From contig NZ_CP151800.1 of NCBI RefSeq assembly GCF_038449125.1, positions 4,126,406 to 4,190,405 of the forward strand: a stretch of DNA of 64,000 nt, in the 5' to 3' direction. Of the stretch, positions 56,266 to 64,000 are shown in pieces (position 1 is the stretch's first letter; each line of letters opens with the position of its first letter). A model generated the notes under the pieces. The model saw nothing but the letters and a program-made list of their open reading frames with translations. It did no database searches and had not been told where the DNA came from. The position numbers were made by a program, and so were the translations under genes. This DNA is from Kosakonia sp. BYX6 (GTDB taxonomy: Bacteria; Pseudomonadota; Gammaproteobacteria; Enterobacterales; Enterobacteriaceae).

Positions 56266-59200
56266 CTAAAACTCAAACTGATAGAGCAAATCTAGTGCCT
56301 GATCTACGCCAGACACCGCTTCAAGATACAGCTTAGGCATCAGGCGATAACGTAACGTGAGAGTCGCCAGTGAGTCAAAAATTCCTACACCATATTTTAC
56401 TTGTAGACCCGGCAGCACATAGCCGCTGACCACTACTTGCGAAGAATCACCGACGCCTTGGGTATCCAGCGCCAGATTACTGACACCAAATGTCTCGCCG
56501 ATTTTACCCACAACCTGCCCACTTTGTGCAACCCCTAAGCCAATCAGCATAGAAGTCATCGCCGCGCTGTCGCTCTGCTCACTCTCCAGACCTTGCCCGC
56601 GCAGCAGGTAAGAAAGCGCTTCCTGTTGCGACATCGCCGGGTCAGAGAAGATCTCCGCTTTCGGTTCATCGGCAGAACCGGTCACACGTACCCCGGCAAT
56701 CACGTCGTTTTCGGTCGATTCAGGATTACGAATCGCCTCAATATTCAGCAGCGGTTGATCCGGTGGACCGGAGAACAGCAGCTCGCCTTTGCGCACAATC
56801 AGATCCTGCCCGTAAGCATGGAAGCGCCCTTCGGGGATGTTGATCTGCCCATTCAGCCCCAGCCCTTGCTTGTCCTGCGCCACTTTCAGGTCGCCGGTCA
56901 GCCGCGCTTTCAGGCCGAAAGCATCCAACCGCACGTTGTTGCCCACATGCACAGTCAAATTGCTGTTGATGGGGATCGAGGTGCTTTTCGGCTCCTCAGG
57001 TTGCAGATCCTTGTTGAGCATCACTTCATCGCTGGAAACACCCACCGCGCTTTCCGGCACATCGTGCACCACAATGCGCGCCCACGGCACATCGACATTA
57101 CCATCTAGCGTAAACAGGCTCGGCGTGGCTTCAAACACCACATCCGGCGACACATCGAGGCGCACCATCGGCGGCACAGTAATGCGCACTTTGCTGCCTT
57201 TCGCCGCCACGCGCGCGCGCCAGTTGTCGATTTGGCTCCAGTCAGCGTCGCCGCTCAGGTTGATCTGCCCCTGCCCGGTGCGCACCACACCTTGCAACGT
57301 CGAACTCATCCCGTTGAAATTCATCGCCAATTGGCTGGGTTGCATGTCGAACGGCATAAAATTGCCCTCGACATCCAGCCCGGTCAGGCCGAGTTGCCCG
57401 AACAGTTGCGGGCTTTGTGCATTGCCCGCCAGGCGCAGATTCGCGTTCAGCGTGCCCGCCGCTTTTTCGCCCCGGCTGAAAATGGCGTTCGCCATCGCCA
57501 GCGAGAAGTTGCGGATATTCACATTGCCGCCAAGATTGCGCCGCCCCTGCGGATCAGTAATCTGCACCTGGCCGTCGAACTGGCCGTTATTGGTCAGGCG
57601 GATTAACCAGCCGAGATCGGCGCGGTTATTTTGCAGCTTCGCGTTAAGGTTCAGGGTGTCGAACGCCACCGGCAGCGGCGAACCATTCACGATTTGCGTG
57701 ACTTTCACCCCTCGCCCGGACAGCGTGACCTGCCCCTGCGGCAAGCCCTCTTTGGTGGTGTCCCAGCTTACATCCGCTTTACCGCTAAACACGCCGCTCG
57801 CCTGGGTGGTTTCCGGCATAAACGGTTTCAGCATCGCCAAATCGAAGCGGTTGAGATTGACTATCGCGCGGCCTTGCGCGCCCGCATCAATGGTTTGCGG
57901 GATGCACAATCCGGCGTTCGGGTTCTGCCAGCAATGCGGACCGATCGCAATCTTCTGTTCCTGATTGCGGTAATCGAGCGTAATCGGCTGGCTGAGCGTC
58001 CACGGCCCCACCGGCGTGGCAAAGCGCGTATCGCTCAGCGTGCCTTTCCAGCGCTGCTGCTGGCGGTCAAAACTGCCTGCCAGCGTTAACTGGCCAGACA
58101 CCGGCTCACCCTGCACGCGCAACTGTAACTTATGCTGCTTCTCGTTACCGTTGGCATCCAATGTAATCAGATTGAGATTGACACCAGGCTGCGCGACGCG
58201 CTCAACACGCACGTTCAGCTTGCCGCCGATTTGGTCGCTGGATTTCACATCGCCTTCCACGCGCACGCGCGCGATGGAAAGTTCCTGCCAGCGCAAATTG
58301 TTGGCGGTGATATCGGCCAGCGCCTGCGGCGCATCTACCGTGCCGCGCACTTTCACCACGCCCTTCGCGGTGCCGCCCAAACCTGGCAAGGCGTTATTCA
58401 GACCTGGCGCATCAATCGTGGCGTCGAGGTTGAGATCTTTAACCCCCAGTTCGCCTTTGATATCGGCGCTGTTTTTGCCCAACTCCAGGTGCAAACCGGG
58501 AATGGTCCACTGCAAATAGCTGTTGCCTTTAAGCTGCCCGTCGACGTTCACTTTGTTCTGCTTCACGTTGCCGTTCAGTTTCAGTTCCGGCACATCCACC
58601 TGCCAGGTGCCGCCATACAGGCTGCCGCGCGTTTTAACCAGGCCATTCAGTTTCGCCGGCCAGTCCGGGAACGTTTTTGCGGTGTCGATACCGTTAAGCG
58701 TCAGTTCGCCGCGCCAGCTAATGGCCTGTTGCCAGTCGAGCAACGCTTTCAGTTCGGTGGTACCTTCCAGCGCGGCGATCGACAGTTTATCGAGGCTCAG
58801 TTGCTGCTCGTTGCCTTTGCCATCCAGCGTGATGGTGGCCGGGGGGATCTGCTGGCCTTTCACTGCCGTGCGGAACGAGAGCGCGTAGTCGGTCATTTTG
58901 CCGGTGAGCTTCAGCTTCAGGTCATCGGCCTGATACTGTTTTTCGCCGGTAAATGGCCAGTACAACTGTTGGCTGGTCACGTCCAGGTTCAGCGGCAAGC
59001 CTGCTTCCGCGAGCTGCGTTTGCGCTCGCAGCGTCATGTCCACCGGGCCAGAGAGATTCACGCCAATGTCGAGTTGCTTACGCACTTCGCCACCGACTTT
59101 CATCTTCACTTTTTCGCCTTTCAGCGGATCGAAATTCAATGTCGTGTTGAGGGTGATATCCACCGGCCAGTTATCACGCAGTTGCGCGCTGCCGGTGGCG

Positions 59201-60045
59201 TTCACCTGGCCCTGGTTGGAGTCAACATCCAGCGCGTCGAGCTTCATTTGCCCGTCGATGCTGCTCACTTTCAGCAACAGGCTGCGCACTAGAATGTCGG
59301 TATCGCCTGTCAGGCGCAGTTGCTCGCCGCGGAACTCTTCAATATTGAGATTGAGCGGCAGATGCACATCGGTCATTTCCGGCAGCAGCGGTTTTTCAAA
59401 CAGCGCTTTGAGCGTTTCGCCCAGCGGTTTCTCTTGCGGCTGTGGGTTTTGGATCTTCGGCTCAATCACCTCTTGTTGCGCCACATCGGCCACTTTGGGC
59501 AGCGCAATCAGCAGGCCTTGCAGCAAGGTCGGTTTCAGCGTCAGGTTTTTATCTTGCCAGTTCAGCCCGGAACTGAAGTCCATCACCGACACGGTGGTGT
59601 CGTCGATGTTGATATTCACATTGTTCAGCGCAACCCGGCTGAGGGTGATCGGGTACGGCGTGGAGAGGTTCAGCGGCCCGCTCTCTTCCTCTTCTTCGAC
59701 CTGTGCGGCGGGCGGCATTTTTTTGCTGTCGATCGCCACATTGATGTCTTTCAGCGACAGATCGTTGACGCACAGGCTGCTGTTGCGCAGGCAACCCAGG
59801 TTAAGCGCGAAGTGGATTTCCCCGGCATTGACCGCCACGCCCGGTTGCGTATAGCGAATGTTTTTCAACGACAGATCGCGCCAGCCGCCGGTGACCTGGC
59901 CGATCTCCAGCCCTGGCACCCAACGGTTCGCCGCGTTAAACAGGAGATGCAGCCCGCTGGTGGTGCCCACCAGAAAAATAACGCTGCCCAGCACTAACAG
60001 GATAAACACCAGTACGCCGAGGCTGATTTTCTTCCATAAACTCAT
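56266..60045 (-). CDS. tamB: Translocation and assembly module inner-membrane protein TamB
   Basis: TamB is an AsmA-like protein anchored in the inner membrane that spans the periplasm to TamA and helps outer-membrane protein insertion and phospholipid transport. The 1259-residue product, the E. coli length, has one N-terminal membrane anchor ([20 protein letters not shown]). A very long repetitive beta-strand region forms the hydrophobic groove, and the C-terminal DUF490/TamB domain starts around residue 900 and ends in [10 protein letters not shown]. Its ATG overlaps the tamA stop by four bases (ATGA). Confidence 0.98.
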   Translation of the reverse strand: MSLWKKISLGVLVFILLVLGSVIFLVGTTSGLHLLFNAANRWVPGLEIGQVTGGWRDLSLKNIRYTQPGVAVNAGEIHFALNLGCLRNSSLCVNDLSLKDINVAIDSKKMPPAAQVEEEEESGPLNLSTPYPITLSRVALNNVNINIDDTTVSVMDFSSGLNWQDKNLTLKPTLLQGLLIALPKVADVAQQEVIEPKIQNPQPQEKPLGETLKALFEKPLLPEMTDVHLPLNLNIEEFRGEQLRLTGDTDILVRSLLLKVSSIDGQMKLDALDVDSNQGQVNATGSAQLRDNWPVDITLNTTLNFDPLKGEKVKMKVGGEVRKQLDIGVNLSGPVDMTLRAQTQLAEAGLPLNLDVTSQQLYWPFTGEKQYQADDLKLKLTGKMTDYALSFRTAVKGQQIPPATITLDGKGNEQQLSLDKLSIAALEGTTELKALLDWQQAISWRGELTLNGIDTAKTFPDWPAKLNGLVKTRGSLYGGTWQVDVPELKLNGNVKQNKVNVDGQLKGNSYLQWTIPGLHLELGKNSADIKGELGVKDLNLDATIDAPGLNNALPGLGGTAKGVVKVRGTVDAPQALADITANNLRWQELSIARVRVEGDVKSSDQIGGKLNVRVERVAQPGVNLNLITLDANGNEKQHKLQLRVQGEPVSGQLTLAGSFDRQQQRWKGTLSDTRFATPVGPWTLSQPITLDYRNQEQKIAIGPHCWQNPNAGLCIPQTIDAGAQGRAIVNLNRFDLAMLKPFMPETTQASGVFSGKADVSWDTTKEGLPQGQVTLSGRGVKVTQIVNGSPLPVAFDTLNLNAKLQNNRADLGWLIRLTNNGQFDGQVQITDPQGRRNLGGNVNIRNFSLAMANAIFSRGEKAAGTLNANLRLAGNAQSPQLFGQLGLTGLDVEGNFMPFDMQPSQLAMNFNGMSSTLQGVVRTGQGQINLSGDADWSQIDNWRARVAAKGSKVRITVPPMVRLDVSPDVVFEATPSLFTLDGNVDVPWARIVVHDVPESAVGVSSDEVMLNKDLQPEEPKSTSIPINSNLTVHVGNNVRLDAFGLKARLTGDLKVAQDKQGLGLNGQINIPEGRFHAYGQDLIVRKGELLFSGPPDQPLLNIEAIRNPESTENDVIAGVRVTGSADEPKAEIFSDPAMSQQEALSYLLRGQGLESEQSDSAAMTSMLIGLGVAQSGQVVGKIGETFGVSNLALDTQGVGDSSQVVVSGYVLPGLQVKYGVGIFDSLATLTLRYRLMPKLYLEAVSGVDQALDLLYQFEF

Positions 60046-61775
60046 AATTCCGGCCCCAACCCAATGTAAAACTGTAATCCGTGCTCTTCTTTGTCACCGA
60101 CCGGCACCGCGAAATCGAGCTTGATCGGCCCAACTGGCGACTGCCAACGCACGCCGACGCCCGCGCCGGTTTTGAAGTCGCTGCGGCGGATATCACTCAC
60201 CGCTTCGCCGCTGTCGATAAAGGCCGCGCCCCACCACTTCCCGGTGACGTTGTACTGATATTCCAGCGAACCGGTCGCCAGTTTCGACGCACCGATCAGT
60301 TTGCCTTCGTCATTTTCCGGCGCGATGGATTTGTATTTATACCCGCGAATACTGCGATCGCCCCCGGCGAAGAAGCGCAGATCCGGCGGGACACGATCGA
60401 AATCGCCGGTTTCGATCCAGCCCAAATTGCCGCGCACCACAAAGCGGTGGCGATCGTAGAGCGTGCGGATCCAGACGTTTTGCGCTTGCAGCACCAGGAA
60501 GTCGACATCCGATCCCCAGGCGGTGTTGGAGTAATCCACCGAGTAGCGCTGTGAGTCACCCCAGGAGGGCATTAACCCGCCGCGCGAACGGGTGCGGCTG
60601 ATCATCACGCCAGGATAGAGCAGCATGGTGGTATTGGTGACGTTGGCCTGCGTAAAGTGGTCGAGGCTCCAGCGCAGGTTAATGGCGCGCTGCCAGCCGC
60701 TGGAGAGATCCCAATAGCGCGACAGCGCAAGGGTTGTCGAATCGGCTTCAGTATCGTTCAGATCGGTTCGTTTGAACCCGCCCTGCACCAGGTAATATTG
60801 CTCAAGCGGGTTTTTCAGCAGCGGCATTTTATAGCTGAAATCCAACTGCTGTTCCGGCGACGAAACGCTCATGCTGGTGGTCAGGCTGTGGCCGTAAGAG
60901 TTGATCCATGGCTTTTTCCATGTCGCTTTCACGCGCGGCCCAACGTCGGTGGAGTAACCGACGCCCGTTTCGAGGGTGTTTTTGGTGCGCGGTGACACCA
61001 CGCCTTTGAGCGGCAGCACTTTGGTTTTGCGCGCTTGATCGAATTCCGGCGCGACGACGACCGAGTTGAACCAGCCGGTGGCCGACAAACGGCGGTTCAG
61101 CTCCGCCAGATCCTGGGTTTTGTAATAATCGCCCTCATGGAAAGGCACGAGATTTTGCAGGTACTCCTCGCGGATTTGCGAACCTTCGAAAGTCACCGCG
61201 CCAAAACGGTAGCGCTGACCGCTGTCGTAATCGATATCCCAGAATGCCTGCTGGCGCTCCAGCGAGACGCCAAGCTGGCTTTTGTTGAACTGGCTGTCGA
61301 AGTAGCCTTTACGCAGCGCAACGCTGGTGAGGGATTTTTTAAAGCTGTCGTAGTCGTGGTGATTCAGCACCGTGCCAATCGCCGGGCGCTTTTTCAGTAA
61401 CGCCAGATAATCACTGTCGGTACGCGCGCCGCCGCGCAGGATCACACTGTTGCCGCCAATCTGTATCGGCCTGCCTGCGGTGACACGGGCCACCAGCACC
61501 TGACGTCCTTTCTCCGGCGGCGGGCGCAGTTCAAAATCGATGGTCGGTTCGTAGTAACCTAACGCTTTTAACCCTTCGCGGATGGCATCATCAACGCGCG
61601 CCTGAAAACGTCGGTCAGGCGTGACTTCATCACTTTCAATAGTCGATAACTGGGCACGCACGTTTTTACGCAGTTCCCCGGTTAGCCCTTCTAGTTGCAA
61701 TCGCACATTGGCGGCGAAAGCCGTTTCGCTCACCAGTAACAAACCGGCAAAACATAAAAGACGGATCTTTGGCAC
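60042..61775 (-). CDS. tamA: Translocation and assembly module outer-membrane protein TamA
   Basis: TamA is an Omp85-family outer-membrane barrel that works with TamB in autotransporter and outer-membrane protein assembly. The product of 577 residues has a signal peptide ([21 protein letters not shown]), three POTRA domains (about 22-265) and a 16-strand barrel with the Omp85 lid-lock motif in [19 protein letters not shown] (about 480). I chose the GTG at 61775, six bases after AGGAG, because it gives the exact E. coli length; an in-frame ATG 23 codons upstream gives no signal-like N-terminus. The stop overlaps tamB. Confidence 0.96.
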   Translation of the reverse strand: MPKIRLLCFAGLLLVSETAFAANVRLQLEGLTGELRKNVRAQLSTIESDEVTPDRRFQARVDDAIREGLKALGYYEPTIDFELRPPPEKGRQVLVARVTAGRPIQIGGNSVILRGGARTDSDYLALLKKRPAIGTVLNHHDYDSFKKSLTSVALRKGYFDSQFNKSQLGVSLERQQAFWDIDYDSGQRYRFGAVTFEGSQIREEYLQNLVPFHEGDYYKTQDLAELNRRLSATGWFNSVVVAPEFDQARKTKVLPLKGVVSPRTKNTLETGVGYSTDVGPRVKATWKKPWINSYGHSLTTSMSVSSPEQQLDFSYKMPLLKNPLEQYYLVQGGFKRTDLNDTEADSTTLALSRYWDLSSGWQRAINLRWSLDHFTQANVTNTTMLLYPGVMISRTRSRGGLMPSWGDSQRYSVDYSNTAWGSDVDFLVLQAQNVWIRTLYDRHRFVVRGNLGWIETGDFDRVPPDLRFFAGGDRSIRGYKYKSIAPENDEGKLIGASKLATGSLEYQYNVTGKWWGAAFIDSGEAVSDIRRSDFKTGAGVGVRWQSPVGPIKLDFAVPVGDKEEHGLQFYIGLGPEL

Positions 61776-62020
61776 GTTCTCTCCTGAATATCCTCGCTCC
61801 CACCCCTGGAAGGAAACGTAAGCGCAGCTCCGCGCCGAGCCCAATTTTGCCTAAATGACAAAACGCAGGCTGATAAAAACCCGCAAAGCGGGTTGAAAAA
61901 CGGACGACTACCCCAAAATTTCTTATGTTTAAATCTAGTCTGATTTATGCCGTTTATTGTGTTAAAACACACGCCTTAACACAACCCTAACCGCAATCAC
62001 ATCCTCCGGGAGGTATTACC
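61776..62020 (+). promoter_or_regulatory. tamA / msrA divergent promoter region
   Basis: This 245-base AT-richer gap holds the divergent promoters of tamAB-ytfP and msrA. GGGAGG (62008-62013) is the msrA ribosome site seven bases before its GTG. Promoter hexamers could not be assigned with confidence. Confidence 0.45.
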
Positions 62021-62665
62021 GTGAGTCTGCTCGATAAAAAAGACCTTGTTTCTCAATCGGATGCATTGCCAGGACGCAATACGCCCATGCCTGTCGCCAG
62101 TTTACATGCCGTTAACGAGCATTCAATGACCCATGTTCCGGAAGGTATGGAGACCGCCCTGTTCGCGATGGGGTGTTTCTGGGGCGTTGAACGTCTGTTC
62201 TGGCAATTACCGGGGGTTTATAGCACCGCCGCGGGTTACACGGGCGGTTACACGCCAAACCCGACCTACCGTGAAGTGTGTACCGGGCAAACCGGCCATG
62301 CCGAAGCGGTACGTGTGGTTTATGACCCGAAAGTAGTGAGCTACGAGCAACTGTTGCAGGTGTTCTGGGAAAATCACGATCCTGCGCAGGGCATGCGCCA
62401 GGGTAACGATCTCGGCACGCAATACCGCTCGGCGATTTACCCGCTAACGCCGGAGCAAAGTGACGCCGCGAAGGCCAGCCTCGAGCGCTTCCAGGCCGCA
62501 ATGCGCGAAGCCGGTGACGCGCGTAACGTAACGACCGACATCACCAGCGCGACGCCGTTTTACTACGCGGAAGATGAACATCAGCAATATTTATATAAAA
62601 ACCCGCAGGGATATTGCGGAATTGGCGGCATTGGCGTGTGTTTGCCACCACAACTTAACCCCTAA
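62021..62665 (+). CDS. msrA: Peptide methionine (S)-S-oxide reductase MsrA
   Basis: MsrA reduces the S-epimer of methionine sulfoxide in oxidised proteins and free methionine. The 214-residue protein has the catalytic motif [12 protein letters not shown] (nucleophile Cys at about residue 52) and a C-terminal resolving-cysteine region ([14 protein letters not shown]). It starts with GTG, supported by GGGAGG seven bases upstream and by homology to E. coli MSLFDKKHLVS. It is divergent from tamA. Confidence 0.98.
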   Translation: MSLLDKKDLVSQSDALPGRNTPMPVASLHAVNEHSMTHVPEGMETALFAMGCFWGVERLFWQLPGVYSTAAGYTGGYTPNPTYREVCTGQTGHAEAVRVVYDPKVVSYEQLLQVFWENHDPAQGMRQGNDLGTQYRSAIYPLTPEQSDAAKASLERFQAAMREAGDARNVTTDITSATPFYYAEDEHQQYLYKNPQGYCGIGGIGVCLPPQLNP

Positions 62666-62845
62666 AATCGCGCGGAAATCGCCGCCAAAAAGGGGCAAAA
62701 ATTCGCCGCTGGTAGCCTGTAACAGGCTTACGCTATACTAACGGCGAAATTGCCGGTCCACCGCTTCGGGCCGGCTTTCATTGTGTTTATCACATGGATA
62801 TTCAAAAACCCCCTTCCGAGGATCCGGTTAATAGCTGGATAAATT
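62666..62845 (+). promoter_or_regulatory. ytfL promoter/leader region
   Basis: The 180 bases before ytfL contain a -10-like TATACT (62733-62738) and a GCCGG-N14-CCGGC hairpin (62752-62775) in the inferred leader. I see no additional gene. Confidence 0.45.
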
Positions 62846-64000
62846 ATGTTAAACAGTATCTTAGTCATACTCTGTCTGATCGCGGTGAGTGCGTTTTTCT
62901 CGTTATCCGAGATATCGCTCGCCGCGTCACGAAAAATCAAACTTAAACTGCTTGCCGATGATGGCAACATCAATGCGCAACGCATTCTCAAAATGCAGGA
63001 AAACCCCGGCACCTTCTTTACCGTGGTGCAAATTGGCCTCAACGCCGTTGCAATTCTTGGCGGTATTGTCGGCGACGCGGCGTTCTCCCCTGTTTTTCAC
63101 GGCATGTTGATTAACGTCGTTTCACCGGAGCTTGCCGAGCAACTCAGCTTTATTATCTCCTTCTCGCTGGTGACCGGGATGTTCATCCTGTTTGCCGACC
63201 TGACACCGAAACGCATCGGTATGATTGCGCCAGAAGTTGTGGCTTTGCGCATCATCAACCCGATGCGCTTCTGTTTGTTCGTCTTCCGCCCGCTGGTGTG
63301 GTTCTTCAATGGCATGGCGAACATCATTTTCCGCATCTTCAAATTGCCGATGGTGCGTAAAGATGACATCACCTCCGATGATATTTATGCCGTTGTAGAA
63401 GCCGGTGCGTTAGCCGGGGTGCTGCGTAAGCAAGAGCACGAACTGATTGAAAACGTTTTTGAACTGGAATCGCGCACCGTGCCGTCGTCAATGACCTCGC
63501 GCGAGAACGTGATTTGGTTTGATCTGCACGAAGATGAGCAGAGCCTGAAAAACAAGGTTTCCGAGCATCCGCACTCAAAGTTTCTGGTTTGTAACGATGA
63601 TATCGACCACATCGTCGGTTATGTCGATTCCAAAGATCTGCTGAACCGCGTGCTGGCGAACCAGAGCATGGCGCTCAACAGTGGTGTGCAGATCCGCAAC
63701 ACGCTGATTGTGCCGGACACGCTCACCCTGTCGGAAGCGCTGGAAAGCTTCAAAACCGCCGGGGAAGACTTCGCGGTGATCATGAATGAATACGCGCTGG
63801 TGGTGGGGGTTATTACCCTTAACGACGTGATGACCACGCTGATGGGCGACCTGGTGGGCCAGGTGGAAGAGATGATCGTTGCCCGTGATGAAAACTCATG
63901 GCTTATCGACGGCGGTACACCGGTTGATGACGTGATGCGCGCGCTGGATATCGATGAGTTCCCGCAGTCGGGCAACTATGAAACCATCGGCGGTTTTATG
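62846..64000 (+). CDS. ytfL: CorC/HlyC-family membrane protein YtfL (partial, C-terminus outside window)
   Basis: YtfL (PaeA in Salmonella) belongs to the CNNM/CorC group. It has an N-terminal DUF21 membrane domain (residues about 1-190) with SLSEISLAASRKIKLKLLAD and LFADLTPKRIGM, two CBS domains (about 205-330) and the start of the CorC_HlyC transporter-associated domain (GNYETIGGFM at the window edge). PaeA has been linked to polyamine (cadaverine/putrescine) export in Salmonella. The first 385 codons are present out of about 445. The ATG at 62846 is supported by homology (MLNSILVILCLIAVSAFF). Confidence 0.96.
   Translation, partial: MLNSILVILCLIAVSAFFSLSEISLAASRKIKLKLLADDGNINAQRILKMQENPGTFFTVVQIGLNAVAILGGIVGDAAFSPVFHGMLINVVSPELAEQLSFIISFSLVTGMFILFADLTPKRIGMIAPEVVALRIINPMRFCLFVFRPLVWFFNGMANIIFRIFKLPMVRKDDITSDDIYAVVEAGALAGVLRKQEHELIENVFELESRTVPSSMTSRENVIWFDLHEDEQSLKNKVSEHPHSKFLVCNDDIDHIVGYVDSKDLLNRVLANQSMALNSGVQIRNTLIVPDTLTLSEALESFKTAGEDFAVIMNEYALVVGVITLNDVMTTLMGDLVGQVEEMIVARDENSWLIDGGTPVDDVMRALDIDEFPQSGNYETIGGFM

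Noticed and set aside
58132-59292. 386-codon open frame antisense to tamB
   Set aside because: tamB is intact and of exact family length. The opposite frame is open only because of the GC-biased third positions.

Overview
This is a chromosomal window from a member of the Enterobacteriaceae, moderately GC-rich by eye (mid-50s percent). The backbone follows the Escherichia/Salmonella order lptG-lptF/pepA-holC-valS, yjgN-yjgM-(miaE)-rraB-argI-tabA, pyrBI-ridA, mgtA-treR, nrdDG, cybC-pmbA-yjgA-mpl-fbp, yjfF-ytfT-ytfR-ytfQ-ppa and ytfP-tamB-tamA-msrA-ytfL. Proteins are nearly collinear with their E. coli counterparts, and REP-type repeats sit between many genes. miaE and an arginine deiminase operon next to argI resemble Salmonella, while the GH20 hexosaminidase, the missing treBC and the other accessory genes point to an Enterobacter/Kosakonia-like genus. 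I cannot fix the genus or species from sequence alone.

Layout. 1-7.1 kb: LPS export permeases (lptG is cut by the window edge), aminopeptidase A, DNA polymerase III chi and valyl-tRNA synthetase. 7.1-11.9 kb: membrane protein YjgN, acetyltransferase YjgM, tRNA hydroxylase MiaE, RNase E inhibitor RraB, ornithine carbamoyltransferase ArgI behind two ARG boxes, and TabA. 11.9-17.7 kb: an AT-rich control region, then arcA-arcC-arcB-arcD and an ArgR paralogue that lacks the Asp pair used for arginine binding. 17.7-19.9 kb: pyrL-pyrB-pyrI with its UTP-sensitive start and attenuator, then ridA. 19.9-26.6 kb: a periplasmic GH20 hexosaminidase, mgtA with a PhoP-type promoter and a long leader encoding mgtL, and treR without treBC. 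26.6-29.7 kb: the anaerobic ribonucleotide reductase genes with FNR- and NrdR-like sites.

29.7-41.3 kb is an accessory block between nrdG and cybC: an AraC regulator divergent from a short-chain dehydrogenase, then nine same-strand genes (39.06 down to 31.56 kb), then a LysR/quinone-oxidoreductase divergent pair. The nine genes encode a small PRD protein, four proteins of unknown function (SFCGS glycine-rich, DUF4312, DUF4311, DUF4310), an amidohydrolase, a DgaE-like PLP ammonia-lyase, a KDGP-type aldolase and a PRD/EIIB/EIIA activator. Together they look like a PTS-controlled pathway for an N-acylated amino-sugar acid with an unrecognised transporter. This is the best candidate in the window for an undescribed system.

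41.4-46.7 kb: cytochrome b562, PmbA, YjgA, Mpl and Fbp. 46.7-50.2 kb is a second accessory insertion: an overlapping pair of unknown genes, a DUF2569 membrane protein, and a chemoreceptor with a near-consensus flagellar sigma-28 promoter. 50.2-55.7 kb: the galactofuranose ABC transporter operon (ytfQ-ytfR-ytfT-yjfF), with a CRP site at about -41 and a GalR/GalS-like box, divergent from ppa. 55.9-64 kb: YtfP, the TamB/TamA translocation module, MsrA and the start of the CorC-type protein YtfL (cut by the window edge). I saw no tRNA, rRNA, CRISPR array, insertion sequence or prophage.
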